A stretch of 49,886 bases of DNA from Sphingobacteriales bacterium (GCA_026391525.1 JAPLEF010000137.1:1-49886); one strand, 5' to 3'. Positions 24,647 to 32,284 are shown, numbered from the stretch's first letter. A program made the numbers and translations. The notes: a model not told the origin generated them from the letters alone.

Positions 24647-25468
24647 TTGAAAACTGCTTTTGATATAACGATTCCGTCAAACCTCAACCAGCCTCTAAAC
24701 CTGATTGTTGAGTTGTCACCTCATAGCCTGTCTGTACTTTGGTATTCTAAAGATCCATTAACCATGCAAGCGGTTTCAGTTTATCAATGCAGTGCCGGTG
24801 AAGATATGAATAAGATGCTGCAACAATTATTGACCGGTTTACAAAACAACCCTGTACAACCTGATCAGGTTTTTTGCTGCCTGCATACACAGGCTTCAAT
24901 CTTATTACCTGAAAATCATTACAACCCTTCTTTGAATGATGATTTGCTTGAACAGCTTTGTGGAGAGCAGGAAGGGGTTCGAACTGTGATTGAGCCAATT
25001 CCATCAATGCAGATTCAACATATCTACTATATGCCCTTATGGTGGGAAAATTTGATCCGGAAAACTTATCCTGATGTGCAGTTCAGACATTCCAGTACAC
25101 TACAGTTGAAAACAATCCATACTGGCAACCACCTTAAGCTTATTATCTATCACGAAAATGTGAAGTTGATACTTTTTAAAGAAAGTCAGTTGCAAATGAT
25201 TCATAGTTTTCCCTATGAAACACCTGATGATGTATTGTATCATATACTCAATAGCCTTAAACATGCGGAAATCCTCAAAGATGCAATCAGCGTTTCATTA
25301 GCGGGTATGGTTGACCGTGATTCTGCCCTGTTTGAAAAACTGGTGCAATATCTTCCACATATTGAATTTCAAAATCTGCCTGAGGGGATTATGCGTTCTG
25401 AAGGCATTTCGGCTTACCCTGAACATTTCTTTGCCCATTTAATGCAATTTGCATCATGCGTATCATAA
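24647..25468 (+). CDS. DUF3822 family protein
   Basis: This ~273-aa protein of the Bacteroidota DUF3822 family typically sits just before rsmD. It shows 'Leu-Ile-Val-Glu-Leu-Ser-Pro-His-Ser-Leu-Ser-Val-Leu-Trp-Tyr' at the start, then 'Val-Phe-Cys-Cys-Leu-His-Thr-Gln-Ala-Ser-Ile-Leu-Leu-Pro', and a second half with repeated beta strands ('Leu-Lys-Leu-Ile-Ile-Tyr...Val-Lys-Leu-Ile-Leu-Phe-Lys'). This resembles a degenerate actin-like fold. The frame is open to 24548, inside the divergent MATE gene. The TTG at 24647 (Leu-Lys-Thr-Ala-Phe-Asp-Ile) gives the homologue-like N-terminus and is preferred. It overlaps rsmD by 13 bp. Its role is unknown. Confidence 0.8.
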   Translation: MKTAFDITIPSNLNQPLNLIVELSPHSLSVLWYSKDPLTMQAVSVYQCSAGEDMNKMLQQLLTGLQNNPVQPDQVFCCLHTQASILLPENHYNPSLNDDLLEQLCGEQEGVRTVIEPIPSMQIQHIYYMPLWWENLIRKTYPDVQFRHSSTLQLKTIHTGNHLKLIIYHENVKLILFKESQLQMIHSFPYETPDDVLYHILNSLKHAEILKDAISVSLAGMVDRDSALFEKLVQYLPHIEFQNLPEGIMRSEGISAYPEHFFAHLMQFASCVS

Positions 25469-26007
25469 GCGGCATACATGGCGGCAGAAGAATAAGTCCC
25501 CCGGCACAGATGCCCCATACCCGCCCTACTACCGACATTGCAAAGGAGGGTTTATTCAATATCCTTCTAAATAATCTGGATATCGCCAAACTTAAAACAC
25601 TCGATCTGTTTGGCGGAACCGGTTGTATTACCTACGAATTGGCCAGCAGGGGAGCAACCGACCTCACTATTGTTGAAAAAGATCCCAAGATGCATGCATT
25701 CATCACTAAAACAGCAAAAGATTTGAACTTCCCTATGATCAAGATTATCAAATCGGATGTATTTGCTTTCATCAAACAGGCAAATACTGCTTTTGATTTT
25801 ATATTTGCCGGTCCGCCCTATGCACTCACCACAATCGATGAATTACCGGTACAAATATTTAAACATGGTTTATTAAGAGAAGGCGGATGGTTTGTACTGG
25901 AACATACTCCAAGAAATGATTACAAAAAAATGCACGGTTACCGAACAGAACGCAATTATGGAACAACTATATTTTCTATCTTTATTCAAAACGGCGAAAA
26001 AAATTAA
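25456..26007 (+). CDS. rsmD: 16S rRNA (guanine966-N2)-methyltransferase RsmD, altered catalytic motif
   Basis: This 183-aa SAM-dependent methyltransferase would modify G966 of 16S rRNA. It begins 'Met-Arg-Ile-Ile-Ser-Gly-Ile-His-Gly-Gly-Arg-Arg-Ile', then 'Thr-Arg-Pro-Thr-Thr-Asp-x-x-Lys-Glu-Gly-Leu-Phe-Asn', and the SAM motif 'Leu-Asp-Leu-Phe-Gly-Gly-Thr-Gly'. The catalytic motif IV, normally Asp/Asn-Pro-Pro-Tyr, reads Gly119-Pro-Pro-Tyr (GGT at 25810-25812). One base change from GAT would restore the usual Asp. The protein is otherwise full length. It overlaps DUF3822 by 13 bp, the usual Bacteroidota pairing. Confidence 0.9.
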   Translation: MRIISGIHGGRRISPPAQMPHTRPTTDIAKEGLFNILLNNLDIAKLKTLDLFGGTGCITYELASRGATDLTIVEKDPKMHAFITKTAKDLNFPMIKIIKSDVFAFIKQANTAFDFIFAGPPYALTTIDELPVQIFKHGLLREGGWFVLEHTPRNDYKKMHGYRTERNYGTTIFSIFIQNGEKN

Positions 26008-26044
26008 TTTTTAAGCAAACTGCCGAAACAGCCGGCATTACATA

Positions 26045-27157
26045 GTGTTTTTTTTTAGAACTTCCAATCTTCATCTATTGCTAAAAAGTTTCAGATACCT
26101 GCTTTTCCCATTTTCACTTATTTATGGTGCATCCGTTTGGCTGAGGAACAAACTGTTTGATTGGAACATCTTAAAATCGGCTAATTTCAATTTTCCAATT
26201 ATTTGTGTGGGCAATCTTGCAACCGGGGGAACAGGTAAAACCCCGATGACAGAATATCTTATCGCTTCACTTAAAGGCCGCTATCAAACGGCAACGCTTA
26301 GCCGGGGGTATAAGCGCAAAACCAAAGGATTCGCTATCGCCAATGAAAATACCACAGCCCTTGAAATAGGAGATGAGCCCATGCAATTCCATCAGAAATT
26401 CCCGGATGTAACCGTTGCAGTGGGAGAGGAGCGTCTTGTAGCCATCCCTCAACTGCTGCATCAACAGCCTGCAACAGCATTGATTGTGCTGGATGATGCA
26501 TTTCAACACCGTACGGTAAATGCAGGTTTGAATATCCTGCTTACCGACTATAAAAATCTTTATACCCGCGACCTGATGCTACCTGCAGGCGATTTGAGAG
26601 ATGTTCGTTCGAGTGCAAAGCGGGCGCAGATCATCATCGTTACCAAATGCAAAACAGATCTTTCAGAAAAAGAAAAAGAAAAGATTATTGCCGAACTAAA
26701 GCCAACGGAAGATCAATCGGTATTCTTTACTGAAATCGTTTATGGCGCTCCCTATCATCTTTTCAGTAAAGAAAAGGGTAATATTTCGGTTAATGATGAT
26801 ATCTTATTACTGTGTGGCATCGCAAACCCAAAACCGCTCATGGAGTTCCTTGCCAGGCAGGTGCATTCCTATGATATGATACGATACGCAGATCACCACA
26901 TCTTCAGTATCGACGACCTTAAGGAAATCAAAAAGCAGTTTGAAAAAATGAATGCTTCCCATAAACTGATCCTCACTACAGAAAAGGATGCAGTGCGGTT
27001 AGAAAAATTTAAAAACGAACTTGACAATTTCCCTATTTATGTAATTCCTATTGCACACCGATTCCTCTTTGATGAACAGCAACGATTTGACGAAAAAATA
27101 ACACAGTTTGTGGAATCATTTCCCAAGCGGACTATTGAAAACAATACGGGTTTATAA
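26045..27157 (+). CDS. lpxK: Tetraacyldisaccharide 4'-kinase
   Basis: This ~370-aa inner-membrane kinase phosphorylates the 4' position of the lipid A disaccharide. It has a hydrophobic N-terminal anchor ('Tyr-Leu-Leu-Phe-Pro-Phe-Ser-Leu-Ile-Tyr-Gly'), a P-loop 'Gly-Asn-Leu-Ala-Thr-Gly-Gly-Thr-Gly-Lys-Thr-Pro', 'Leu-Ser-Arg-Gly-Tyr-Lys-Arg-Lys-Thr-Lys-Gly', 'Val-Gly-Glu-Glu-Arg', 'Asp-Asp-Ala-Phe-Gln-His-Arg' and 'Leu-Pro-Ala-Gly-Asp-Leu-Arg-Asp'. The start is uncertain: GTG at 26045 (given) or TTG at 26078, as no ATG lies near. It follows rsmD by 37 bp, probably in the same transcript. Confidence 0.93.
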   Translation: MFFFRTSNLHLLLKSFRYLLFPFSLIYGASVWLRNKLFDWNILKSANFNFPIICVGNLATGGTGKTPMTEYLIASLKGRYQTATLSRGYKRKTKGFAIANENTTALEIGDEPMQFHQKFPDVTVAVGEERLVAIPQLLHQQPATALIVLDDAFQHRTVNAGLNILLTDYKNLYTRDLMLPAGDLRDVRSSAKRAQIIIVTKCKTDLSEKEKEKIIAELKPTEDQSVFFTEIVYGAPYHLFSKEKGNISVNDDILLLCGIANPKPLMEFLARQVHSYDMIRYADHHIFSIDDLKEIKKQFEKMNASHKLILTTEKDAVRLEKFKNELDNFPIYVIPIAHRFLFDEQQRFDEKITQFVESFPKRTIENNTGL

Positions 27158-27198
27158 AATCAGGGAAAGTATTCGTAGAAAATGCTGATTTTTGCATC

Positions 27199-30045
27199 AT
27201 GATAACAATCCGCCAGATGTTCTTAAAGATCATGTTGCTTCTGATCATCATTTTGGGTAAACTGGAAACCTTAACAGCTCAACAACATATCACCGTCAAC
27301 GGAAGAGTAAAGACCTTCGAAGGTAACTTCTTGCAAGGTGCAACTGTATTGCTATGGAAATCGGGCGCCCCCGACACTTTGAAAACGCTCACTAATCTGG
27401 AAGGGTTATTTGTTTTTAATAAAGTAAAGGCAGGAAAGATAAATATCAAAATTACCTATATCGGATTCAAAGCACAAGAGATTGCTCTAGATTATTCGGG
27501 TAAAAAGAATACCCAGTTGATGGAAGATGTAGTGATGTTTCCTGAAGCAGATATGTTGGGTAATATTACACTTGAATCGCAAAAAATACAGATCAAGGAA
27601 GACACCATATCGTATAAGATCGACAGTACCATGTACCGTAAGAATGACAATGTAGAAGCGATGCTTAAGAACCTTCCGGGCTTGCAGGTAGATAAAGACG
27701 GGACGGTTACTGCACAAGGTAAACAGGTTACCAGGGTAAAAGTTAATGGCAAGGAATTTTTTGGTGGAGATGTAACAACTGCAACCCGAGAATTGAACGC
27801 CGATATGGTAGACAAGATTCAGGTGATCGACGATTATGGTGATCAGGCCGCTTTTACCGGAATCAAGGACGGAGATCCTTCAAAGACACTTAATATCCAG
27901 CTTAAAAAAGACCGGAACAAGGGCTATTTCGGAAACCTTACTGCCGGAGCGGGTACGGAAGAACGTTATGTTGCCAATGCATCAATTAACAAATTCAATA
28001 ACAACCAACAGATTTCGCTTCTGTTAAACCTCAACAATACCAATGCCAGCACTTTCAATTTTGGGAACATCGGGGGAGCAATGGGAAACATGATGAGCAG
28101 TATGGCAAGAGGCATGGGTATCGGCAGGGGAGGAGGTGGTGTAGGTGCTGCTTTTACTACAGGCAATAATGATGGCATAAGCACCAATCAGTCGTTTGGA
28201 TTGAATTACCGGGATGAGTGGGGCACAAAAATCTCCTCTTATGGAAGTTATAGCTTTTCAAAACGGATCACATTCACCGAAAAATCAATCACGCAGCAGA
28301 ACATTTTCAATGGCAAAACGAACAGCAATATTCAAGAATCGGTAAGTGATGCAACATCATTCAATCACAGATTTTCGTATAACATTGAATACAAGGTCGA
28401 TACGATGAATTACCTGAAATTTACACCAACGATAACGTATAACCGCAATGAAACAGGTTATGTTTCGGATTTTTATTTCCTTGATGAGAATGACTTAAGA
28501 AGAAATGAAGGCCAAACTACAGACAACAGCATTTCAAAAACTCCGAACCTTAACGGGAACCTTTTGTTCAATCACCGTTTCAGGAAAAAAGGAAGGAATT
28601 TATCGCTCAATTTCAACGGCAGCAAGTCATCTTCCGAAAGTGATGACGATTTTTCGAACAGCACCACTTATTTTACCCAAGCAGGGAATAATGTGAAAGT
28701 GGATATTTATCAGAACATCATCCAGGATAACAGCAACCATGCTTACGGATTACGTTCTTCATATACCGAGCCGCTTACAAAAAGAAAGAGCCTGGAGTTC
28801 AATTATGCTTACAACTTCCAATTCACCGGTAACGACAGGAAAACTTATCTGATCAATCCATCAACAAATACCAGTACTTATATCGATTCGCTCAGTAATA
28901 TTTACGATAACGATTACATCACCCATCGCTTTGGTATGAATTTTCGCACTACCGAAAAAAAATACAATTACACCGTTGGTTTTGCAGTTCAGCCGGCAAC
29001 CATTAGAAGCAATATTTATACTGGCACCAAAACATCTTATACCCAACATCTGGTGAATTATTATCCGGTTATCCGTTTTGCTTATAATTATTCAAAAAGC
29101 AGATCGCTAAATGTGAACTATAATGGCAGTACATCACAACCATCCTTCACCCAATTGCAGCCGGTGCGTGATATTTCGAATCCACAATACATAACGATTG
29201 GCAACCCTGAACTACGGCCTGAATTCACCAACACATTAAGTGTACGCTACAATAATTTTGACCTGATCAGTGGGAATGTATTTTTTGGCAACCTGAGTTT
29301 TTCATTTACTAACGATAAGATTGTTAGCAATACCAAACAACTCAGGCCGGGAATCCAGGAAACAAGGTACCTGAACAGTAATGGGTATTATACCGTATTT
29401 GCGTTTTATAATATTTCACGGCCCATCCAGAACCGGAAGTTCGTTTTCAACATCGGTGGAAATATTACCTACAACAACAATGTATCTTATGTAACCGACA
29501 GTGCAGATGCTGTGATCAAAAACATTGGGCGGAACTGGATATTGGGACAACGATTTGCAGTTGATATCCGGATCAAGAAGTGGCTGGAAACTTCATTCAG
29601 CGTAAACTACAGCTTAAACAGCAGCAGGTATACTTTACTGGAAACCCCGAACAGCAATACTACAACCTGGGTGTTATCGCATAGCAGCCGTTATTTCCTT
29701 CCAAAAGATTTTATCCTGAGTTATGAGATTGACCAGACCTTGAATTCAGGATTTGCAGATAACGTTAATACCAATCCGCTGATCATCAATGCCACATTGG
29801 AGAAGCAATTATTCAAGAAGAAAAATGCCTCTATAAAGCTACAGGCATTTGATTTGCTGAATGAACAGACCAATATCACCCGGTCGGTTTCAGGAACTTC
29901 GATTGTTGATACGCGTACCAACCGGCTGGGTCAGTACTTCATGCTTTCATTTGTTTTCCGGCTGAATAAATTCAGTGCTCAGCAACAAGCCATGCCGGGA
30001 ATGCCGGGTGGCAATATGCCCATGATGATGAGGCCGGGAATGTAA
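27199..30045 (+). CDS. Large outer-membrane beta-barrel protein with carboxypeptidase-regulatory-like N-terminus (TonB-receptor related)
   Basis: This 948-aa protein has a signal peptide ending Leu-Thr-Ala-Gln-Gln and a CarboxypepD_reg-like beta-sandwich (about 30-110: 'Val-Asn-Gly-Arg-Val...Leu-Gln-Gly-Ala-Thr-Val-Leu-Leu'). A plug-like region follows ('Asn-Leu-Pro-Gly-Leu-Gln-Val-Asp-Lys-Asp-Gly-Thr-Val-Thr'), then a ~650-residue barrel of the outer-membrane beta-barrel type 3 sort, ending with a typical strand ('Leu-Gly-Gln-Tyr-Phe-Met-Leu-Ser-Phe-Val-Phe-Arg-Leu'). Two Met/Gly-rich stretches stand out: about residues 290-315 (Gly-Asn-Met-Met-Ser-Ser-Met-Ala-Arg-Gly-Met-Gly) and the tail (Met-Pro-Gly-Met-Pro-Gly...Met-Met-Met). 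The substrate is unknown. No SusD-like partner is adjacent. Confidence 0.85.
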   Translation: MITIRQMFLKIMLLLIIILGKLETLTAQQHITVNGRVKTFEGNFLQGATVLLWKSGAPDTLKTLTNLEGLFVFNKVKAGKINIKITYIGFKAQEIALDYSGKKNTQLMEDVVMFPEADMLGNITLESQKIQIKEDTISYKIDSTMYRKNDNVEAMLKNLPGLQVDKDGTVTAQGKQVTRVKVNGKEFFGGDVTTATRELNADMVDKIQVIDDYGDQAAFTGIKDGDPSKTLNIQLKKDRNKGYFGNLTAGAGTEERYVANASINKFNNNQQISLLLNLNNTNASTFNFGNIGGAMGNMMSSMARGMGIGRGGGGVGAAFTTGNNDGISTNQSFGLNYRDEWGTKISSYGSYSFSKRITFTEKSITQQNIFNGKTNSNIQESVSDATSFNHRFSYNIEYKVDTMNYLKFTPTITYNRNETGYVSDFYFLDENDLRRNEGQTTDNSISKTPNLNGNLLFNHRFRKKGRNLSLNFNGSKSSSESDDDFSNSTTYFTQAGNNVKVDIYQNIIQDNSNHAYGLRSSYTEPLTKRKSLEFNYAYNFQFTGNDRKTYLINPSTNTSTYIDSLSNIYDNDYITHRFGMNFRTTEKKYNYTVGFAVQPATIRSNIYTGTKTSYTQHLVNYYPVIRFAYNYSKSRSLNVNYNGSTSQPSFTQLQPVRDISNPQYITIGNPELRPEFTNTLSVRYNNFDLISGNVFFGNLSFSFTNDKIVSNTKQLRPGIQETRYLNSNGYYTVFAFYNISRPIQNRKFVFNIGGNITYNNNVSYVTDSADAVIKNIGRNWILGQRFAVDIRIKKWLETSFSVNYSLNSSRYTLLETPNSNTTTWVLSHSSRYFLPKDFILSYEIDQTLNSGFADNVNTNPLIINATLEKQLFKKKNASIKLQAFDLLNEQTNITRSVSGTSIVDTRTNRLGQYFMLSFVFRLNKFSAQQQAMPGMPGGNMPMMMRPGM

Positions 30046-30047
30046 GA

Positions 30048-31376
30048 TTACTTGGCAATAGCCATTTTCACTTTCTTGTTCTTTATTTTTTCATCTTTGA
30101 TCAGTTCAAGTACTGCACCGATTTTTGATTTTCTTATGGCCACAAAAGAGGTGAAATCTTTCACTTCAATCAATCCGATTTCATCTTTCTTGAGTTTTCC
30201 TTTATTAGACAGGAAGCCTACGATATCGATCTTATTGATCTTGTCTTTTTTTCCTGAAGCGATAAAAAGGGTACTCCATTTCGGCTTGTCGGGAAGTTCA
30301 AAATTTTCCGGAAGCTCGAAAGGTTTTGCCGAATCGGTAACATAATCGGGAATCCTTTCTTCTGCACCAATAATCAGGTATACATTTCCGGTAGCATCCA
30401 TCCTGGCAGTACGTCCGTTACGGTGCGTAAATGCATCTTCGGTTAACGGTAGGTGGTAGTGTATGATTCCCCTGATATTGGGCACATCCAGTCCGCGGCT
30501 GGCGAGATCGGTAGTAATGAGAACAGCCGAACTGCCGTTTCGGAATTTACAGAGGGCTGTTTCCCTTTCCTGTTGTTCCATTCCGCCATGATAAAAAACA
30601 TTTACAATCCCTTCGTTGGTAAGAAAATGGCTGGTACGTTCAACGGCATCACGGTGGTTACAAAAAACTACGGTGCTGGTATCTTTCAGAGCGCAGAGCA
30701 GCTGAAACAGGCATTTTAGCTTATCCACTTCAGGCGATTGCACGGTGTAAACCCGCAGCACATCCGGATTTTTGGTTTCGCCTGAGAGGAAATTAAGGGT
30801 TTGAGCATCTTCCATCTGAACGAAATCAGGCAATGATTCTGCAACGGTAGCTGAAGTGAGCATTTTTTTTATTCCGGATGGCAATGAGGCTAAGATAAAA
30901 GCCATTTCTTCCTGAAAACCAAGTTCCAGTATCTTATCAAATTCATCGAGTACCAAATAACGGGTATGTTCGAGAATTACGTTTTTGCGGCGGATATGAT
31001 CGGCCATTCTGCCTGCAGTTGCAATCAGTATGGCGGGAGGCTGTACCAGGTTGTTTTCTTCTATTTCTCTTTTATGGCCTCCGTAACATGCAGTAACTTT
31101 TACACCGGTTTGCATTTTCTTAAGTACTGATTCAATCTGTATGGCCAATTCGCGGCTTGGCACCATGATCAGTGCCTGGATTTGTTTCAAATCAGGAACA
31201 ATCGTTTCCAAAATGGGCAATAAAAATGCCAATGTTTTTCCTGAGCCGGTTTCAGAAAGCAAAATTAGATTTTCATTTTCTTTGACCGCTTCAATGGTTT
31301 GTAATTGCATTTCATTGAGTGAGGAGATGCCTGAATTCTGTAAAACGGTTTCCCGATGATAACCTTTGTGCTGCAT
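30048..31376 (-). CDS. DEAD-box RNA helicase, DbpA-like
   Basis: This ~442-aa ATP-dependent RNA helicase has motif I 'Ser-Glu-Thr-Gly-Ser-Gly-Lys-Thr', Ia 'Pro-Ser-Arg-Glu-Leu-Ala', motif II as Asp-Glu-Phe-Asp in place of Asp-Glu-Ala-Asp, motif III 'Thr-Ser-Ala-Thr', 'Thr-Thr-Asp-Leu-Ala-Ser-Arg-Gly-Leu-Asp' and VI 'His-Arg-Asn-Gly-Arg-Thr-Ala-Arg'. The last ~75 residues ('Lys-Ile-Asp-Ile-Val-Gly-Phe-Leu', 'Ile-Gly-Leu-Ile-Glu-Val-Lys-Asp') fit the DbpA RNA-binding domain, which contacts 23S rRNA, so a ribosome-assembly role is likely. The ATG at 31376 is used: the frame is open to 31391, but a TACTTTTG element lies at 31381-31388. It is tail-to-tail with the barrel gene. Confidence 0.9.
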   Translation of the reverse strand: MQHKGYHRETVLQNSGISSLNEMQLQTIEAVKENENLILLSETGSGKTLAFLLPILETIVPDLKQIQALIMVPSRELAIQIESVLKKMQTGVKVTACYGGHKREIEENNLVQPPAILIATAGRMADHIRRKNVILEHTRYLVLDEFDKILELGFQEEMAFILASLPSGIKKMLTSATVAESLPDFVQMEDAQTLNFLSGETKNPDVLRVYTVQSPEVDKLKCLFQLLCALKDTSTVVFCNHRDAVERTSHFLTNEGIVNVFYHGGMEQQERETALCKFRNGSSAVLITTDLASRGLDVPNIRGIIHYHLPLTEDAFTHRNGRTARMDATGNVYLIIGAEERIPDYVTDSAKPFELPENFELPDKPKWSTLFIASGKKDKINKIDIVGFLSNKGKLKKDEIGLIEVKDFTSFVAIRKSKIGAVLELIKDEKIKNKKVKMAIAK

Positions 31377-31380
31377 CGGG

Positions 31381-31388
31381 CAAAAGTA
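31381..31388 (-). promoter_or_regulatory. TAnnTTTG element next to the helicase start
   Basis: TACTTTTG on the minus strand ends 4 nt before the ATG at 31376, so transcription would begin at or very near the start codon. No good -33 element is seen. Confidence 0.35.
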
Positions 31389-31552
31389 CACTATTCCAAT
31401 CCGGCTATGGAATTGAAATTATTGCCTTATAATTAATATTATGTTAAATAAGTGCAGGTCATTTGTTTTTACTCCCGCTCCCGCGACACTCGAGTATTAT
31501 ATTGTGATTAGATTGAAGCGATAATAGCTAAACTAATTAGTAAGAATACTAA

Positions 31553-31560
31553 TATATTTG
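31553..31560 (+). promoter_or_regulatory. -7 element TATATTTG upstream of the BECR-like gene
   Basis: An exact TAnnTTTG lies 172 nt before the ATG at 31733. If used, the leader would be about 165 nt and include the hairpin at 31619-31639. No -33 TTTG at the right distance was found. Confidence 0.35.
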
Positions 31561-31618
31561 GTAATATACTTGATTAAAATGAATGCAATCGGTATATTTA
31601 CAATACAAGAAACACAAA

Positions 31619-31639
31619 TGCCGCTTGTTTAAGGCGGCA
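31619..31639. repeat. Hairpin TGCCGC...GCGGCA
   Basis: TGCCGCTT and AAGGCGGCA pair with one bulged base around a GTTT loop. On the minus strand it is followed by T-rich sequence and could act as a weak terminator. On the plus strand it would fold in the leader of the BECR-like gene. Confidence 0.6.
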
Positions 31640-31732
31640 GTGCAATTAAGTTAATTGATTAAAGATTCCAATGTTTTATTTGTTTTTCATTTATAATCCA
31701 ATATACAAATCGCTAATAACTGAAAAACTGTT

Positions 31733-32167
31733 ATGAGTAAAATATTAGATTTTGTTTCTGCTGCTTTATCGGATCAATCAAATTCTTATGCCGAATTTGA
31801 TCTGGGTATAGTTCCTCCATTTCAAGGACAAGAAATCGCAAGCAAAACTGGGATTGTTACAATAGCTGGAGCTAAAAAAACGATTACTGCGCACGCAGTA
31901 AGACACGCATTTGTACGACACGCTGCCAAGAAAAGCGAGGCGGATAGAGGCCAGGAAGCAATAACGGAAGCTGATTTTGAGTTTCTCGCCAATATAATAA
32001 GTAGCCCTACTTCTATAGAAAAAGGAGATACCCAAAATAGAAAAAATAATGATGTTTTAAAATTTGGTAAGCAGATACGTGGGCGCAAGTATTACGTTTT
32101 AATGAGCATCTCACGCTCAAAAGACCGTACTCAATTATTTTTCAATACCATGTTTATTAAGAAATAA
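31733..32167 (+). CDS. Probable BECR-fold (phage Barnase-EndoU-ColicinE5/D-RelE-like) ribonuclease
   Basis: This 144-aa single-domain protein has no signal peptide. It follows the order seen in PBECR-type nucleases: a helix with 'Ala-His-Ala-Val-Arg-His-Ala-Phe-Val-Arg-His', a helical 'Ile-Thr-Glu-Ala-Asp-Phe-Glu-Phe-Leu-Ala-Asn-Ile-Ile...Pro-Thr-Ser-Ile', then strands 'Leu-Lys-Phe-Gly-Lys-Gln-Ile-Arg-Gly-Arg-Lys-Tyr-Tyr-Val-Leu-Met' and a final 'Phe-Phe-Asn-Thr-Met-Phe-Ile-Lys'. His, Arg, Tyr and Thr in these positions would form the active site in relatives. Those families occur in phage proteins, toxins and mobile elements. It stands alone in AT-rich DNA with no antitoxin gene beside it, and a predicted convergent RNA sits at its 3' end. 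The family call is from pattern memory and is not secure. Confidence 0.5.
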   Translation: MSKILDFVSAALSDQSNSYAEFDLGIVPPFQGQEIASKTGIVTIAGAKKTITAHAVRHAFVRHAAKKSEADRGQEAITEADFEFLANIISSPTSIEKGDTQNRKNNDVLKFGKQIRGRKYYVLMSISRSKDRTQLFFNTMFIKK

Positions 32168-32192
32168 AAAAACCAGTGTATTTCTACACCGG
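32166..32192 (-). terminator. Strong terminator with GAAA loop, minus strand
   Basis: On the minus strand, CCGGTGTA-GAAA-TACACTGG forms an 8-bp stem (one G-T pair) capped by a GNRA tetraloop and followed by seven T. It begins at the stop codon of the BECR-like gene but points the opposite way, so it ends a leftward transcript. Confidence 0.8.
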
Positions 32193-32270
32193 CTATAAAA
32201 TCGATTTTGTGTAGCAGGGAGCGGTGCGACACTTTCGTGGCTTCCTTCATACGTCATTACACGTTCTGTT
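32166..32270 (-). ncRNA. Predicted ~105-nt structured small RNA, antisense to the 3' flank of the BECR-like gene
   Basis: A TATATTTG -7 element (32277-32284, minus strand) and the strong terminator at 32166-32192 bracket a compact, GC-richer stretch without an ORF. The predicted RNA contains a hairpin CAC-GAAA-GTG (32230-32239), an ACGT...ACGT pair, and the palindrome AAAATCGATTTT (32197-32208). CTACAC (plus-strand 32209-32214) can pair with GTGTAG (32184-32189), which also forms the terminator stem. CACCG (32222-32226) can pair with CGGTG (32187-32191). I do not recognise a known RNA family; the GAAGGAAGC word recalls SRP RNA, but the rest of that motif is absent. The 5' end is approximate. 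Confidence 0.45.
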
Positions 32271-32276
32271 ACCTCA

Positions 32277-32284
32277 CAAATATA
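32277..32284 (-). promoter_or_regulatory. -7 element of the predicted small RNA
   Basis: Exact TATATTTG on the minus strand. The best -33 candidate is TTTC at 32305-32308 (20-nt spacer); a TTTG at 32309-32312 is 24 nt away. Confidence 0.4.

Larger units (their letters stand above)
31389..31732. other. AT-rich intergenic region upstream of the BECR-like gene
   Basis: No gene is supported here. The region holds a GC-rich island (31471-31494) with CCGCTCCC joined to GCGACAC, a plus-strand -7 element TATATTTG (31553-31560), and a hairpin (31619-31639). The GC-rich island contrasts with the surrounding AT-rich DNA and shares words with the predicted RNA at 32166-32270. Confidence 0.6.

Noticed and set aside
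32166-32270. Identity as SRP (4.5S) RNA
   Set aside because: The GAAGGAAGC word recalls SRP domain IV, but the GGAA-capped apical stem and the partner strand of the internal loops are missing.
32209-32280. Degenerate tRNA-like text on the minus strand
   Set aside because: No anticodon arm or TTCGA T-loop can be built, and the ends do not form an acceptor stem.
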